In this document: piece by piece, positions 15,223-23,028 of the stretch
Position numbering within the stretch: the stretch's first letter is position 1
Layout of the letters: the number at the start of each line of letters is the position of its first letter
Origin: Pseudomonadota bacterium
GTDB taxonomy: Bacteria; Pseudomonadota; Gammaproteobacteria; Burkholderiales; Burkholderiaceae_F
Length of the DNA: 31,115 nt
Assembly: GCA_023443095.1 (NCBI GenBank)
Contig: JAEZVV010000141.1
Span: 1-31,115, forward strand
Reading direction: 5' to 3'
Made by a program: the position numbers and the translations under genes
The notes under the pieces: model-generated
Told to the model about the DNA's origin: nothing
The model's input: only the letters and a program-made list of their open reading frames with translations
The model's database searches: none

Positions 15223-16428
15223 ATGGATCTACTAGAATTTCTTGACGGCGGTTTGCTGCAACTCTCGTGGTGGCAGTTGCTGCTGGCCGTCCTGGTGATG
15301 ACCCAGGCGACGATCGCTGGCGTCACCCTGTATCTGCACCGTTCGCAGGCGCATCGAGCGCTCGACCTGCACCCGGCGGTGGCGCTTTTTTTCCGGATCT
15401 GGCTGTGGATGTCGACCGCGATGCTCACCCACGAGTGGGTGGCGATCCACCGCAAGCACCACGCCCGCTGCGAAACTCCCGAAGACCCGCACAGCCCGCA
15501 GACTCGCGGCATCAAGACGGTGCTGCTGCGCGGCGCCGAGCTGTATCGGGCCGAGGCCGAAAACGCCGATACCATCGCCCGGTTTCGCCACGGCACGCCG
15601 ACCGACTGGATCGAGACCAAGGTCTTCACCCGTTTCCCCTCGCTGGGGCTGGTGTTGATGCTCATCATCGACCTCGCCTTGTTCGGCGTGATCGGCCTGG
15701 CGATCTGGGCTGTCCAGATGATGTGGATCCCGATCCACGCCGCGGGAGTGATCAATGGCATTGGCCACTTCTGGGGCTATCGCAATTTCGATGCACCGGA
15801 CGCAAGTACCAACATCAGCCCGGTTGGTTTCTGGATCGGCGGCGAGGAACTGCACAACAACCACCACACTTTCCCGACCTCGGCCAAGTTCTCGGTCAAG
15901 TGGTACGAGTTCGACCTCGGCTGGACCTATATCCGGGTGTTGTCGGCCTTGCGGCTCGCCACCGTCCTGCGGCGCGCGCCGGTGCCGACGATGGCCGAGC
16001 CCAAGCGGCTGGTCGACGGCGAAACCTTGCAAGCCGTGATCGCCAACCGCTACGACCTGCTCGCCAAATACGCGCGTGCCCTGCGCAGTACTTACAAGGA
16101 AGAGCTCAAGCGTCTGGGCGACTCGCCGGTCGTCGAACGCGCTCGCCACTTGTCGCTCAAACGCTGGTTGCGCGCCTCGAAGGTCGAGCACTTGCCGAGC
16201 GACCAGCAAACCGCGCTGCGCGACCTGATGGCGCAGAGCAAGGCGATGGCAACCATGGTCGAGATGCGGGCCGAGCTGGCGGCGATCTGGGAGCGTTCGA
16301 CCAGTTCGCGCGAACAGATGCTGGCTCATCTGCAGGATTGGATTGCCCGCGCCGAAGCCAGCGGAATCCGCGCCCTGCAGGACGCGGCTTTGCGGATTCG
16401 CCGCTACCGCTTGGTGGCGGCCAACTGA
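15223..16428 (+). CDS. Fatty-acid desaturase (membrane di-iron, delta-9 acyl type)
   Basis: A 401-residue membrane desaturase that introduces a cis double bond into acyl chains with O2 and reductant, adjusting membrane fluidity. The three histidine boxes that bind the di-iron centre are present: HRSQAH (about 36-41), HRKHH (about 77-81) and HNNHH (about 212-216). Hydrophobic segments lie near 17-32, 46-62 and 145-175. This pattern matches bacterial stearoyl-CoA-type delta-9 desaturases. The last 130 residues form a basic, helix-rich tail (KRLVDGETLQAVIANRY...RYRLVAAN). ATG 15223 follows GAGGAC; the frame is open back to 15142 but that segment is leader-like. It may be read from its own promoter after the channel gene. 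Confidence 0.9.
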   Translation: MDLLEFLDGGLLQLSWWQLLLAVLVMTQATIAGVTLYLHRSQAHRALDLHPAVALFFRIWLWMSTAMLTHEWVAIHRKHHARCETPEDPHSPQTRGIKTVLLRGAELYRAEAENADTIARFRHGTPTDWIETKVFTRFPSLGLVLMLIIDLALFGVIGLAIWAVQMMWIPIHAAGVINGIGHFWGYRNFDAPDASTNISPVGFWIGGEELHNNHHTFPTSAKFSVKWYEFDLGWTYIRVLSALRLATVLRRAPVPTMAEPKRLVDGETLQAVIANRYDLLAKYARALRSTYKEELKRLGDSPVVERARHLSLKRWLRASKVEHLPSDQQTALRDLMAQSKAMATMVEMRAELAAIWERSTSSREQMLAHLQDWIARAEASGIRALQDAALRIRRYRLVAAN

Positions 16429-16433
16429 GTTCA

Positions 16434-16470
16434 AGGATCGGTGGCGCCATCGCTTGGCGCCGCCGATCCT
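16434..16470. other. Long inverted repeat after the desaturase gene
   Basis: Arms 16434-16448 and 16456-16470 form a 15-bp stem with a single G-T pair and a 7-base loop (ATCGCTT). It starts six bases after the desaturase stop. No T-run follows, so it is more likely an mRNA 3' stabiliser or a REP-like element than a terminator. Its core (GATCGG...GGCGCC) resembles the hairpin in front of the same gene. Confidence 0.6.
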
Positions 16471-16517
16471 GGTGATCGCGTGCCGGCCCAATCCTAGTGG
16501 GGCAGGAAAAACCAAAC

Positions 16518-16544
16518 AAAAAACCCGGCAATGCCGGGTTTTTT
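16518..16544. terminator. Bidirectional intrinsic terminator
   Basis: AAAAAA, then CCCGGC-AAT-GCCGGG, then TTTTTT: a strong GC stem with a T-run on both strands. It serves the desaturase transcript on plus and the rpmB-rpmG transcript on minus, whose coding regions converge here. Confidence 0.93.
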
Positions 16545-16559
16545 GTCGGAGCCAGAAGC

Positions 16560-16727
16560 TTATTTCAGCTTCATTTCCTTGTACGGGACGTGCTTGCGAG
16601 CCACCGGGTCAAACTTCGAGATTTCCATCTTCTCGGGGGTGGTGCGCTTGTTCTTCGTCGTCGTGTAGAAGTGACCCGTGCCTGCGGTCGACTCCAGCTT
16701 GATCTTTTCGCGGATGCCCTTGGCCAT
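16560..16727 (-). CDS. rpmG: 50S ribosomal protein L33
   Basis: A 55-residue basic protein, MAKGIREKIKLEST followed by AGTGHFYTTTKNKRTTPEKM and ending KHVPYKEMKLK: the typical proteobacterial L33 of the type without zinc-binding CxxC pairs. It binds 23S rRNA near the E site. It follows rpmB by 12 bases on the minus strand, the conserved rpmB-rpmG pair, and its transcript ends at the terminator 16-42 bases beyond the stop. The absence of cysteines means it is the zinc-independent form. Confidence 0.97.
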   Translation of the reverse strand: MAKGIREKIKLESTAGTGHFYTTTKNKRTTPEKMEISKFDPVARKHVPYKEMKLK

Positions 16728-16739
16728 CGTGAACTCCTA

Positions 16740-16973
16740 TCAGATTGCGCCGCGGGCGCGCAGGTCCGCCAGGACCAAATCGATACCCACCTTGTCGATC
16801 GTGCGCAGGGCTGCCGTGGTCAAACGCAGGCGAATCCAGCGGTTTTCGCTCTCAACCCAGAACCGACGGTACTGCAGGTTGGGCATGAAACGACGCTTGG
16901 TCTTGTTATTCGCGTGCGAGACGTGATGGCCGACCATCGGCGCCTTGCCGGTGACTTGACACACTCGTGCCAT
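16740..16973 (-). CDS. rpmB: 50S ribosomal protein L28
   Basis: A 77-residue L28: MARVCQVTGKAPMVGHHVSH, then ANNKTKRRFMPNLQYRRFW, and the C-terminal RLRLTTAALRTIDKVGID block. It is a 23S rRNA-binding protein of the large subunit. The start ATG 16973 has GGAG upstream and gives the standard MARVCQ N-terminus; the open frame to 17051 is leader. Expressed with rpmG from a strong promoter about 75 bases upstream of the transcription-start region. Confidence 0.97.
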   Translation of the reverse strand: MARVCQVTGKAPMVGHHVSHANNKTKRRFMPNLQYRRFWVESENRWIRLRLTTAALRTIDKVGIDLVLADLRARGAI

Positions 16974-17053
16974 CGCTAACTCCAGTCTTTTAAGTTGAGG
17001 CGCCCTGCGAACAAGTAGCGAGATTTCCGCTAAGGCGAGATAGAAAGCCAAGC

Positions 17054-17083
17054 ATTATAAGGAGTTTTCACCCGGCTTGCCAA
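17054..17083 (-). promoter_or_regulatory. Promoter of rpmB-rpmG
   Basis: On the minus strand TTGGCA (17083-17078), an 18-base spacer, and TATAAT (17059-17054). This is the best sigma-70 promoter in the window, as expected for ribosomal proteins. Predicted start near 17047 leaves a leader of about 74 bases before rpmB, long enough for structure or autoregulation. Confidence 0.8.
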
Positions 17084-17126
17084 GCGGGTCGGCGGAAGAA
17101 TCTTGCTCCGGGCTTGCCCGGGTACT

Positions 17127-17801
17127 TCATAGCAGGCCGCGTTCGGCGAACGACAGGGAACGATTGCCGGCGACGATGAGGTGATCGAGCACTCTGACGT
17201 CGACCATCGCCAGAGCGTTTTTGAGGCTGGCGGTGAGCAGTTCGTCAGCGCGACTGGGTTCGGCCGCGCCTGAGGGGTGATTATGCGCCAGGATGAGTGC
17301 TGCCGCATTGTGTTTGAGAGCGGCTTTCACGACTTCCCTGGGGTAAACGCTGGTTTGGGTGAGGGTGCCGGTGAAGAGGACTTCATCGGCAAGAAGGCGG
17401 TTCTGGGCGTCGAGGTAGAGCGCCATGAAAACCTCGTGTGCCAGTCCGCCCAGCCGCAGCGCGAGGAAGTCGCGCAGTTTTTGCGGCGAGTTGAGCGCCT
17501 CCCCGCTGCCAAGGTCTTCGCGCAAGGCGCGGCGCGCGAGTTCCATCACGGCTTGAAGCTGGGTCCATTTCGCCGGGCCGAGCCCGGGAGTCTGGCTGAA
17601 GTCGGCGCAGGAACTTGCCAGAAGCGCATTGATGCTGCCGGCGCGATCGAGCGCCCGACGCGCCAAGTCAAGCGCGGTACTGCCGGGCAGGCCGGTGCGC
17701 AGGAAAATGGCGAGCAGTTCGGCGTCGCTCAAGGCGGCCGCTCCGTGGGAGGCCAGGCGCTCGCGCGGACGTTCACCTTCAGGCCAGTCCTTGATTGTCA
17801 C
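17127..17801 (-). CDS. radC: RadC-family JAMM/MPN protein
   Basis: A 224-residue RadC. The N-terminal part is a helix-hairpin-helix-like region (ERLASHGAAALSDAELLAIFLRTG), the C-terminal part an MPN domain with the JAMM metal-binding motif HNHPSGAAEPSRAD and the upstream glutamate in the LAHEVFMALYLD strand. Despite the old name, no role in repair is established. I chose GTG 17801 rather than the ATG at 17840: GAGGAG lies nine bases before the GTG, the protein then begins MTIKDWPEGERPRERL as in relatives, and the longer version would cover the divergent slpA-like start codon. coaBC, its frequent neighbour elsewhere, lies 10 kb away here. Confidence 0.9.
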   Translation of the reverse strand: MTIKDWPEGERPRERLASHGAAALSDAELLAIFLRTGLPGSTALDLARRALDRAGSINALLASSCADFSQTPGLGPAKWTQLQAVMELARRALREDLGSGEALNSPQKLRDFLALRLGGLAHEVFMALYLDAQNRLLADEVLFTGTLTQTSVYPREVVKAALKHNAAALILAHNHPSGAAEPSRADELLTASLKNALAMVDVRVLDHLIVAGNRSLSFAERGLL

Positions 17802-17822
17802 GCCCGGCTCCTCGCTTAGAAT
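17795..17822 (+). promoter_or_regulatory. Promoter of the slpA-like/ispH operon
   Basis: TTGTCA (17795-17800), a 16-base spacer and TAGAAT (17817-17822), followed by only eight bases and then ATG 17831. Predicted transcription start is at or next to the A of the start codon. The -35 box overlaps the radC GTG start codon on the other strand, so the divergent genes are separated by just 29 bases. Confidence 0.65.
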
Positions 17823-17830
17823 CGCCGCCC

Positions 17831-18292
17831 ATGGCAACAACCCTTCCCACCGTGCAGCGCGGCTCGCATTTGACGCTGCATTATCGGCTTGTGCTGATCG
17901 ACGGCAACGTCGAGCGCGAAGTCATTTCCACCTTCGGTGGCAAGCCCGCGACTTTCCAGCTCGGTGCGGGCCATCTCGGAGCGCCGCTCGAGGAGCGCCT
18001 ACTGGGGCTGGCCGAGGGCGCCCAAACCACCATCGAGATGGGGGCAGGGCAAGCCTACGGCGAACGTAACGCCCAGCTGGTCCAGACCTTGGCGCGTTCG
18101 ACCTTCGATGCCAATGCCGAAGCCGATTCCGATTACCAGCCGGGCGATGTGGTGCGTTTCACGGCACCCGACGGCGCCCGGATCTCCGGCGTCCTGAAAG
18201 AGCTGGGCGAGGAGAGCGTTGTGGTCGACTTCAATCACCCGCTCGCCGGCCGCCCGCTGCGCTTTACCGCTCACATCATCGGGGTTCTGTGA
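17831..18292 (+). CDS. slpA: FKBP-type peptidyl-prolyl cis-trans isomerase, SlpA/SlyD-like
   Basis: A 153-residue FKBP-type isomerase with an inserted IF domain. The FKBP part shows LTLHYRLVLIDGNVEREVISTF, then GAGHLGAPLEERLLGLAEGAQTTIEM, and the insert follows (YGERNAQLVQTLARSTFDANA...). The C-terminus (VVDFNHPLAGRPLRFTAHIIGVL) matches the SlyD/SlpA ending, but without the histidine-rich metal-binding tail of SlyD, hence SlpA. It acts as a folding helper in the cytosol. ATG 17831 has no ribosome-binding site and lies eight bases after a -10 element. The stop shares one base with the ispH start (TGATG), the same slpA-ispH coupling as in E. coli. Confidence 0.92.
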   Translation: MATTLPTVQRGSHLTLHYRLVLIDGNVEREVISTFGGKPATFQLGAGHLGAPLEERLLGLAEGAQTTIEMGAGQAYGERNAQLVQTLARSTFDANAEADSDYQPGDVVRFTAPDGARISGVLKELGEESVVVDFNHPLAGRPLRFTAHIIGVL

Positions 18293-19251
18293 TGGAAGTC
18301 CTGCTTGCCCAGCCGCGCGGCTTCTGCGCCGGCGTCGACCGCGCGATCGAAATCGTCGAACGCGCCCTGGCGGTTCATGGCGCGCCGATCTATGTCCGCC
18401 ACGAAATCGTTCACAACCGCTATGTGGTCGAGGATCTGCGCTCCAAGGGCGCCATCTTCGTGCGCTCGCTCGATGAAGTTCCTGCCGGCGCCACCGTCGT
18501 TTTTTCGGCGCACGGCGTGTCGCGCAGAGTCGAAGACGAGGCTGAACGGCGCGGCTTGCAGGTGTTCGATGCCACCTGCCCGCTGGTGACCAAGGTCCAC
18601 GTCGAAGTGGCCAAGATGCGCGCCGAGGGGCGCGAAATCGTGATGATCGGCCACGCCGGTCACCCCGAGGTCGAAGGCACGATGGGGCAGGTCGACGACG
18701 GGATCCACCTCGTGGAGACCGTGGCGGACGTTGCCGGACTCAAGGTTTCCGATCCCGAGCGCCTGGCCTACGTGACCCAGACCACGCTCTCGCTCGATGA
18801 CGCTGCCGCGGTGATCGCGGCGCTCAAGGAGCGGTTCCCGGCCGTGGCCGAGCCCAAGAAAGCGGATATTTGTTATGCCACCCAGAACCGTCAGGACGCC
18901 GTCAAGTTCATGGCGCCGCAGGTCGACGTGGTGCTGGTGATCGGCAGCGCGAGCAGCTCCAACTCCAACCGTCTGCGGGAGGTGGCGGAGCGCTTCGGCG
19001 TGCCCGCTTACCTGGTGGATTCGGCCGACCATGTCGACCCCACCTGGCTGGCGGGACGGTTGCGGGTAGGGGTGACCGCCGGCGCGTCGGCGCCCGAACT
19101 GCTGGTCGAACAACTCATAGAACGCCTGCGTTCGCTGGGTGCGGCCAGCGTGCGGCCGCTCGATGGTGTGCAGGAGAATGTGGTGTTTCCGCTGCCCAAG
19201 GGGCTGGCCCGCAGTCCGGGAGCCCGGCTCGAAGGCAAGGGCGGCCAATGA
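18292..19251 (+). CDS. ispH: 4-hydroxy-3-methylbut-2-enyl diphosphate reductase
   Basis: A 319-residue IspH (LytB), the last step of the MEP isoprenoid pathway, reducing HMBPP to IPP and DMAPP with an iron-sulfur cluster. The three cluster cysteines are C12 (PRGFCAGV), C96 (DATCPLVTK) and C194 (DICYATQNRQ). Substrate histidines H41, H74 and H124 and the proton-relay E126 (HAGHPEVEG) are present, and SASSSNSNRL near 225 is the phosphate-binding stretch. I chose ATG 18292; a GTG three bases earlier is in frame. Coupled at both ends: TGATG with the FKBP gene and ATGA with the next gene. Confidence 0.97.
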   Translation: MEVLLAQPRGFCAGVDRAIEIVERALAVHGAPIYVRHEIVHNRYVVEDLRSKGAIFVRSLDEVPAGATVVFSAHGVSRRVEDEAERRGLQVFDATCPLVTKVHVEVAKMRAEGREIVMIGHAGHPEVEGTMGQVDDGIHLVETVADVAGLKVSDPERLAYVTQTTLSLDDAAAVIAALKERFPAVAEPKKADICYATQNRQDAVKFMAPQVDVVLVIGSASSSNSNRLREVAERFGVPAYLVDSADHVDPTWLAGRLRVGVTAGASAPELLVEQLIERLRSLGAASVRPLDGVQENVVFPLPKGLARSPGARLEGKGGQ

Positions 19252-19829
19252 ATCGGCGGATCTTGTTGGCGGGGCTGTTTGCTGCGACCTGGATGGGCGT
19301 CGGTCCGGCGGCTGCGCAAACCACGGTCGAGGGAGTGCGTTTTGAAAACGCGCTCGAGATGGCCGGGCTCAAACTCCAGCTCAATGGGGTGGGCGTGCGT
19401 CAACGCTTCATGGTGGGGGTCTACGCCGCCGGCCTATACGTGCCCCAGAAATCCAGTGACGCGGCTCAGCTGGCGACCCAGCGCGGCCCCAAGCGGGTGG
19501 CTTTGCGTTTCCTGCGCGACGTCGATTCCGACCTGTTTGTCGCCTCGCTGCAGAACGGGCTCAAGTCCAATCACAGCGAAGAGCAATTGGCGCTCTGGCG
19601 CGAGCAGGTCGAATCCTTGACGGCAACGATCCGCACCATCGCCTTGGCACGCCGCGGCGACAGCGTCACTTTCGACTTCAACCCGGCCGAAGGCATACGC
19701 GTGACCGTCAATGGTGCAACGCGGGGACCGATCATTCAGGGCGAGGACTTCTATTCCGCCGTGCTGAGGGTATGGATCGGTAGCAAACCCGCCGACGAAG
19801 GGCTGAAAAAAGGCATCCTGGGCGCTTGA
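19248..19829 (+). CDS. Secreted chalcone-isomerase-like protein, copy 1
   Basis: A 193-residue protein with an N-terminal signal peptide (MNRRILLAGLFAATWMGVGPAAAQ, cleavage expected after AAA-Q near residue 24) and a bacterial chalcone isomerase-like domain: VEGVRFENALEMAGLKLQLNG, RFMVGVYAAGLYVPQKS, and the closing EDFYSAVLRVWIGSKP followed by DEGLKKGILG. Despite the name, bacterial members are not known to act on chalcones; the fold resembles fatty-acid-binding relatives, and the physiological role is open. Location periplasmic. The start overlaps the ispH stop (ATGA). The ORF in this phase extends back into ispH as a shadow. A paralogue follows directly. Confidence 0.87.
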   Translation: MNRRILLAGLFAATWMGVGPAAAQTTVEGVRFENALEMAGLKLQLNGVGVRQRFMVGVYAAGLYVPQKSSDAAQLATQRGPKRVALRFLRDVDSDLFVASLQNGLKSNHSEEQLALWREQVESLTATIRTIALARRGDSVTFDFNPAEGIRVTVNGATRGPIIQGEDFYSAVLRVWIGSKPADEGLKKGILGA

Positions 19830-19881
19830 CCTGTCTGTATCACCACTCGACAACACAACAACATCGAAGAGGAGACCCACC

Positions 19882-20469
19882 ATGTATTCGTTCCTGCGCA
19901 ATTGCCTGGCGGCGGCCAGCCTCACCCTGCTGGCCGGGGCGGCAGCGGCTCAGCCGGTGACGGTCGAAGGCATCGCTTTCGCTCCCACCGCCCAGCTGGC
20001 CGGCCAGACCCTACAGCTCAACGGCACCGGCCTGCGTACCCGCGCGATCTTCAAGGTCTACGCTGCCGGACTCTACGTTCCGAAGAAAAGCGCCGAGGCG
20101 GCGACGCTGATCGCCGAGAAAGGCCCGCGCCGAGTCACGCTGGGCTTGTTGCGCACGGTGGATGCCGACAGTTTCATCTCGTCTTTCAACGACGGCATGA
20201 AAGCCAATCTGCCGGAAGCGCAGCTGGCCGCGCTCAAGCCGCGCATCGACGCGCTCGACGCTATCTTGAAGAGCATCGGCGAGGCGAAGAAGGGGGATCT
20301 GATCAACTTCGACTACACGCCGGAAGGCGGCACCCGCATCACCGTCAACGGCCAACCCAAGGGAAACCCGATCGCGGGCGAGGATTTCTACTCTGCCGTT
20401 CTGCGGATCTGGCTGGGCGACAAGCCGGTCGATGCCGGCCTCAAGAAGGGGCTGCTCGGCCAGTCATGA
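19882..20469 (+). CDS. Secreted chalcone-isomerase-like protein, copy 2
   Basis: A 195-residue paralogue of the preceding gene, with its own signal peptide (MYSFLRNCLAAASLTLLAGA, then AAAQ) and the same domain: VTVEGIAFAPTAQLAGQTLQ, RAIFKVYAAGLYVPKKS, and closing EDFYSAVLRIWLGDKP then DAGLKKGLLG. The two copies agree nearly residue for residue at the ends (FKVYAAGLYVP, EDFYSAVLR.W.G.KP.D.GLKKG.LG) and diverge in the middle, so the duplication is not recent. It has a strong ribosome-binding site (GAGGAG, 19869-19874) after a 52-base gap, so it may be translated more efficiently than copy 1. Its stop overlaps the ogt start. Confidence 0.88.
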   Translation: MYSFLRNCLAAASLTLLAGAAAAQPVTVEGIAFAPTAQLAGQTLQLNGTGLRTRAIFKVYAAGLYVPKKSAEAATLIAEKGPRRVTLGLLRTVDADSFISSFNDGMKANLPEAQLAALKPRIDALDAILKSIGEAKKGDLINFDYTPEGGTRITVNGQPKGNPIAGEDFYSAVLRIWLGDKPVDAGLKKGLLGQS

Positions 20470-20968
20470 TGAGCGTGCGCTCGCGTTTGACCGAGCCGGG
20501 GCGCCCGGTCGACTTCGATGCCGTGGTGGCCGCACCTTTTGGTGCGGTCGGCATCCGGGCAAAGCGTGGTGGCGTCGAAGAAGTGGTGTTTCTGCCGCGC
20601 TTCGAGAGGATCGAGCCGCGGTCGGCCGCCACTGCTCGGCTCGCCGACCAGGTGGCGGACTATCTGGCTGGCCGCGCCTGGCAGTTCGATCCGGTGGATC
20701 TGCCGCCCGCGACCGAGTTCCGGCGCCGGGTGTGGGCTGCCATCGCCGCGATTCCTGCGGGTCGGACCCGCACTTACGGCGAACTGGCGGCCGACCTAGG
20801 GTCGGCGCCGCGCGCCGTGGGCCAGGCTTGCGGCGACAACCCGCTGCCGCTGCTGATTCCCTGCCATCGCGTGGTGGCCGCCGCGGGGCTGGGGGGATTT
20901 GCTCACAGCGGGGGCGGATTCCATCAAAGCGTCAAGCAATGGCTTCTGGCCCACGAAGCTCAGCAGCG

Positions 20969-20972
<4 letters not shown>
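20466..20972 (+). CDS. ogt: Methylated-DNA--protein-cysteine methyltransferase
   Basis: A 168-residue O6-alkylguanine-DNA alkyltransferase that removes O6-methyl groups from guanine by irreversible transfer to its own cysteine. The active-site motif is IPCHRVVAA with acceptor C133, preceded by the DNA-binding helix RTYGELAADLGSAPRAVGQAC and the conserved asparagine in GDNPLPLLIPCH. No AraC/AdaA domain, so Ogt type rather than Ada. Two ATG codons in a row (20466 and 20469) are possible; the first overlaps the upstream stop by four bases (ATGA). The stop is overlapped by the GTG of xerD. Confidence 0.95.
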
Positions 20973-21862
<890 letters not shown>

Positions 21863-21882
21863 AAGCCGGCGTCGCGCGCCGT

Positions 21883-21888
21883 TACACT
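21883..21888 (+). promoter_or_regulatory. -10-like element directly before ybaK
   Basis: TACACT, then seven bases, then ATG 21896. No Shine-Dalgarno and no clear -35. A transcript from here would be leaderless or nearly so. Confidence 0.4.
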
Positions 21889-21895
21889 GAGTCTC

Positions 21896-22387
21896 ATGTC
21901 CAAGCATTCCCACGTATCCGAAACGCCGGCCACCCAGTGGCTGCGCAAACACCAGGTCGAGTTCGGTGAACACGTTTACGACTACGTCGAACACGGCGGC
22001 ACGGCGGTCTCGTCCGATGCGCTCGGCGTGCCCGAGCATCAGGTCGTCAAGACCCTGATCATGGAAGACGAGGCGGCCAAGCCGCTGGTGGTGCTGATGC
22101 ACGGCGATCGCAAGGTCTCGACCAAGAATCTGGCGCGCCAGGCTGGACGCAAGCGGATCGAGCCCTGCAGGCCCGAGGTCGCGCAGCGCCACACCGGCTA
22201 TCAGGTGGGCGGTACCTCGCCCTTCGGTACTCGCAAGCCGATGCCGGTGTACGTCGAGGCGAGCGTGCTTGATCTGCCGCGCATCTACATCAATGGCGGC
22301 CGACGCGGTTATCTGGTCTCGATCGCACCGGCGGTTCTCACCCAACTGCTCGCGGCGCAGCCGGTCGAGTGCGCCCTCGAGGATTGA
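21896..22387 (+). CDS. ybaK: YbaK-type Cys-tRNA(Pro) deacylase
   Basis: A 163-residue protein of the YbaK/INS editing superfamily, which hydrolyses Cys-tRNA(Pro) made in error by prolyl-tRNA synthetase. Visible: TPATQWLRKHQVEFGEHVYDY at the N-terminus, VVKTLIMED.....LVVLMHGDRKVSTKNLAR with the conserved lysine, and the glycine-rich GYQVGGTSPFGTRKPMPVYV with the GG..P.G loop that marks the family. The closing INGGRRGYLVSIAP segment is also standard. The start has no ribosome-binding site but a -10-like TACACT seven bases upstream. It lies 33 bases after xerD and four bases before plsY, so it probably shares a transcript with plsY. Confidence 0.9.
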   Translation: MSKHSHVSETPATQWLRKHQVEFGEHVYDYVEHGGTAVSSDALGVPEHQVVKTLIMEDEAAKPLVVLMHGDRKVSTKNLARQAGRKRIEPCRPEVAQRHTGYQVGGTSPFGTRKPMPVYVEASVLDLPRIYINGGRRGYLVSIAPAVLTQLLAAQPVECALED

Positions 22388-22391
22388 GGTC

Positions 22392-23021
22392 ATGAACTTT
22401 GCTTATCTGCTTGCCGCGGTGGCGCTGGCCTATCTGCTCGGTTCGATCTCTTTCGCGGTCCTGGTCAGCCGCGTCATGGGGCTGGCCGATCCGCGCAGCT
22501 ACGGCTCGGGCAACCCGGGCGCAACCAATGTGCTGCGTTCGGGCAGCAAGCTCGCGGCGCTGATCACTCTGGTGGGGGATGCGGCCAAGGGCTGGTTCGC
22601 GGTGTGGGCCGTGCAACGCTGGGGCGGCGCTTTCGGTCTCGAAGACGGGGCGGTGGCGCTGGTGGCGGTGGCGGTGTTTCTTGGCCACCTCTACCCAGTC
22701 TTTCTCAAGTTCAAGGGCGGCAAGGGTGTGGCGACGGCAGCTGGCGTGTTGCTCGCGCTCCAACCCTGGCTCGGGCTGGCGGCGGCCTGCGTGTGGCTGC
22801 TGATGGCGGTGTTTTTTCGCTACTCCTCGCTGGCGTCGATCGTGGCCTGTGGCTTTGCCCCGCTCTTTTACGCGCTGATCTGGGGTTTCGGCCCGACTTT
22901 CTTGGCTGTGGTCGTGGTGGCCGGCTTCACCGTGTGGCGCCATCGCGTCAACATCGGCAAGCTGATGGCGGGCAAGGAAAGCCGGATCGGGCAAAAAGCC
23001 AAACCCGGCGCGGCCCGCTGA
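22392..23021 (+). CDS. plsY: Glycerol-3-phosphate acyltransferase PlsY
   Basis: A 209-residue inner-membrane protein that moves the acyl group from acyl-phosphate to glycerol-3-phosphate, the first step of phospholipid synthesis in the PlsX/PlsY route. Motif 1 is RSYGSGNPGATNVLRSGS (about 36-53), motif 2 GHLYPVFLKFKGGKGVAT (about 99-116), and motif 3 is in the FRYSSLASI segment (about 140-148). Five hydrophobic segments are visible, and the C-terminus is basic (GKESRIGQKAKPGAAR). ATG 22392 has GAGGT upstream, four bases after the ybaK stop. It converges with tsaD, the stops being only seven bases apart. Confidence 0.95.
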   Translation: MNFAYLLAAVALAYLLGSISFAVLVSRVMGLADPRSYGSGNPGATNVLRSGSKLAALITLVGDAAKGWFAVWAVQRWGGAFGLEDGAVALVAVAVFLGHLYPVFLKFKGGKGVATAAGVLLALQPWLGLAAACVWLLMAVFFRYSSLASIVACGFAPLFYALIWGFGPTFLAVVVVAGFTVWRHRVNIGKLMAGKESRIGQKAKPGAAR

Positions 23022-23028
23022 CAGGGCT

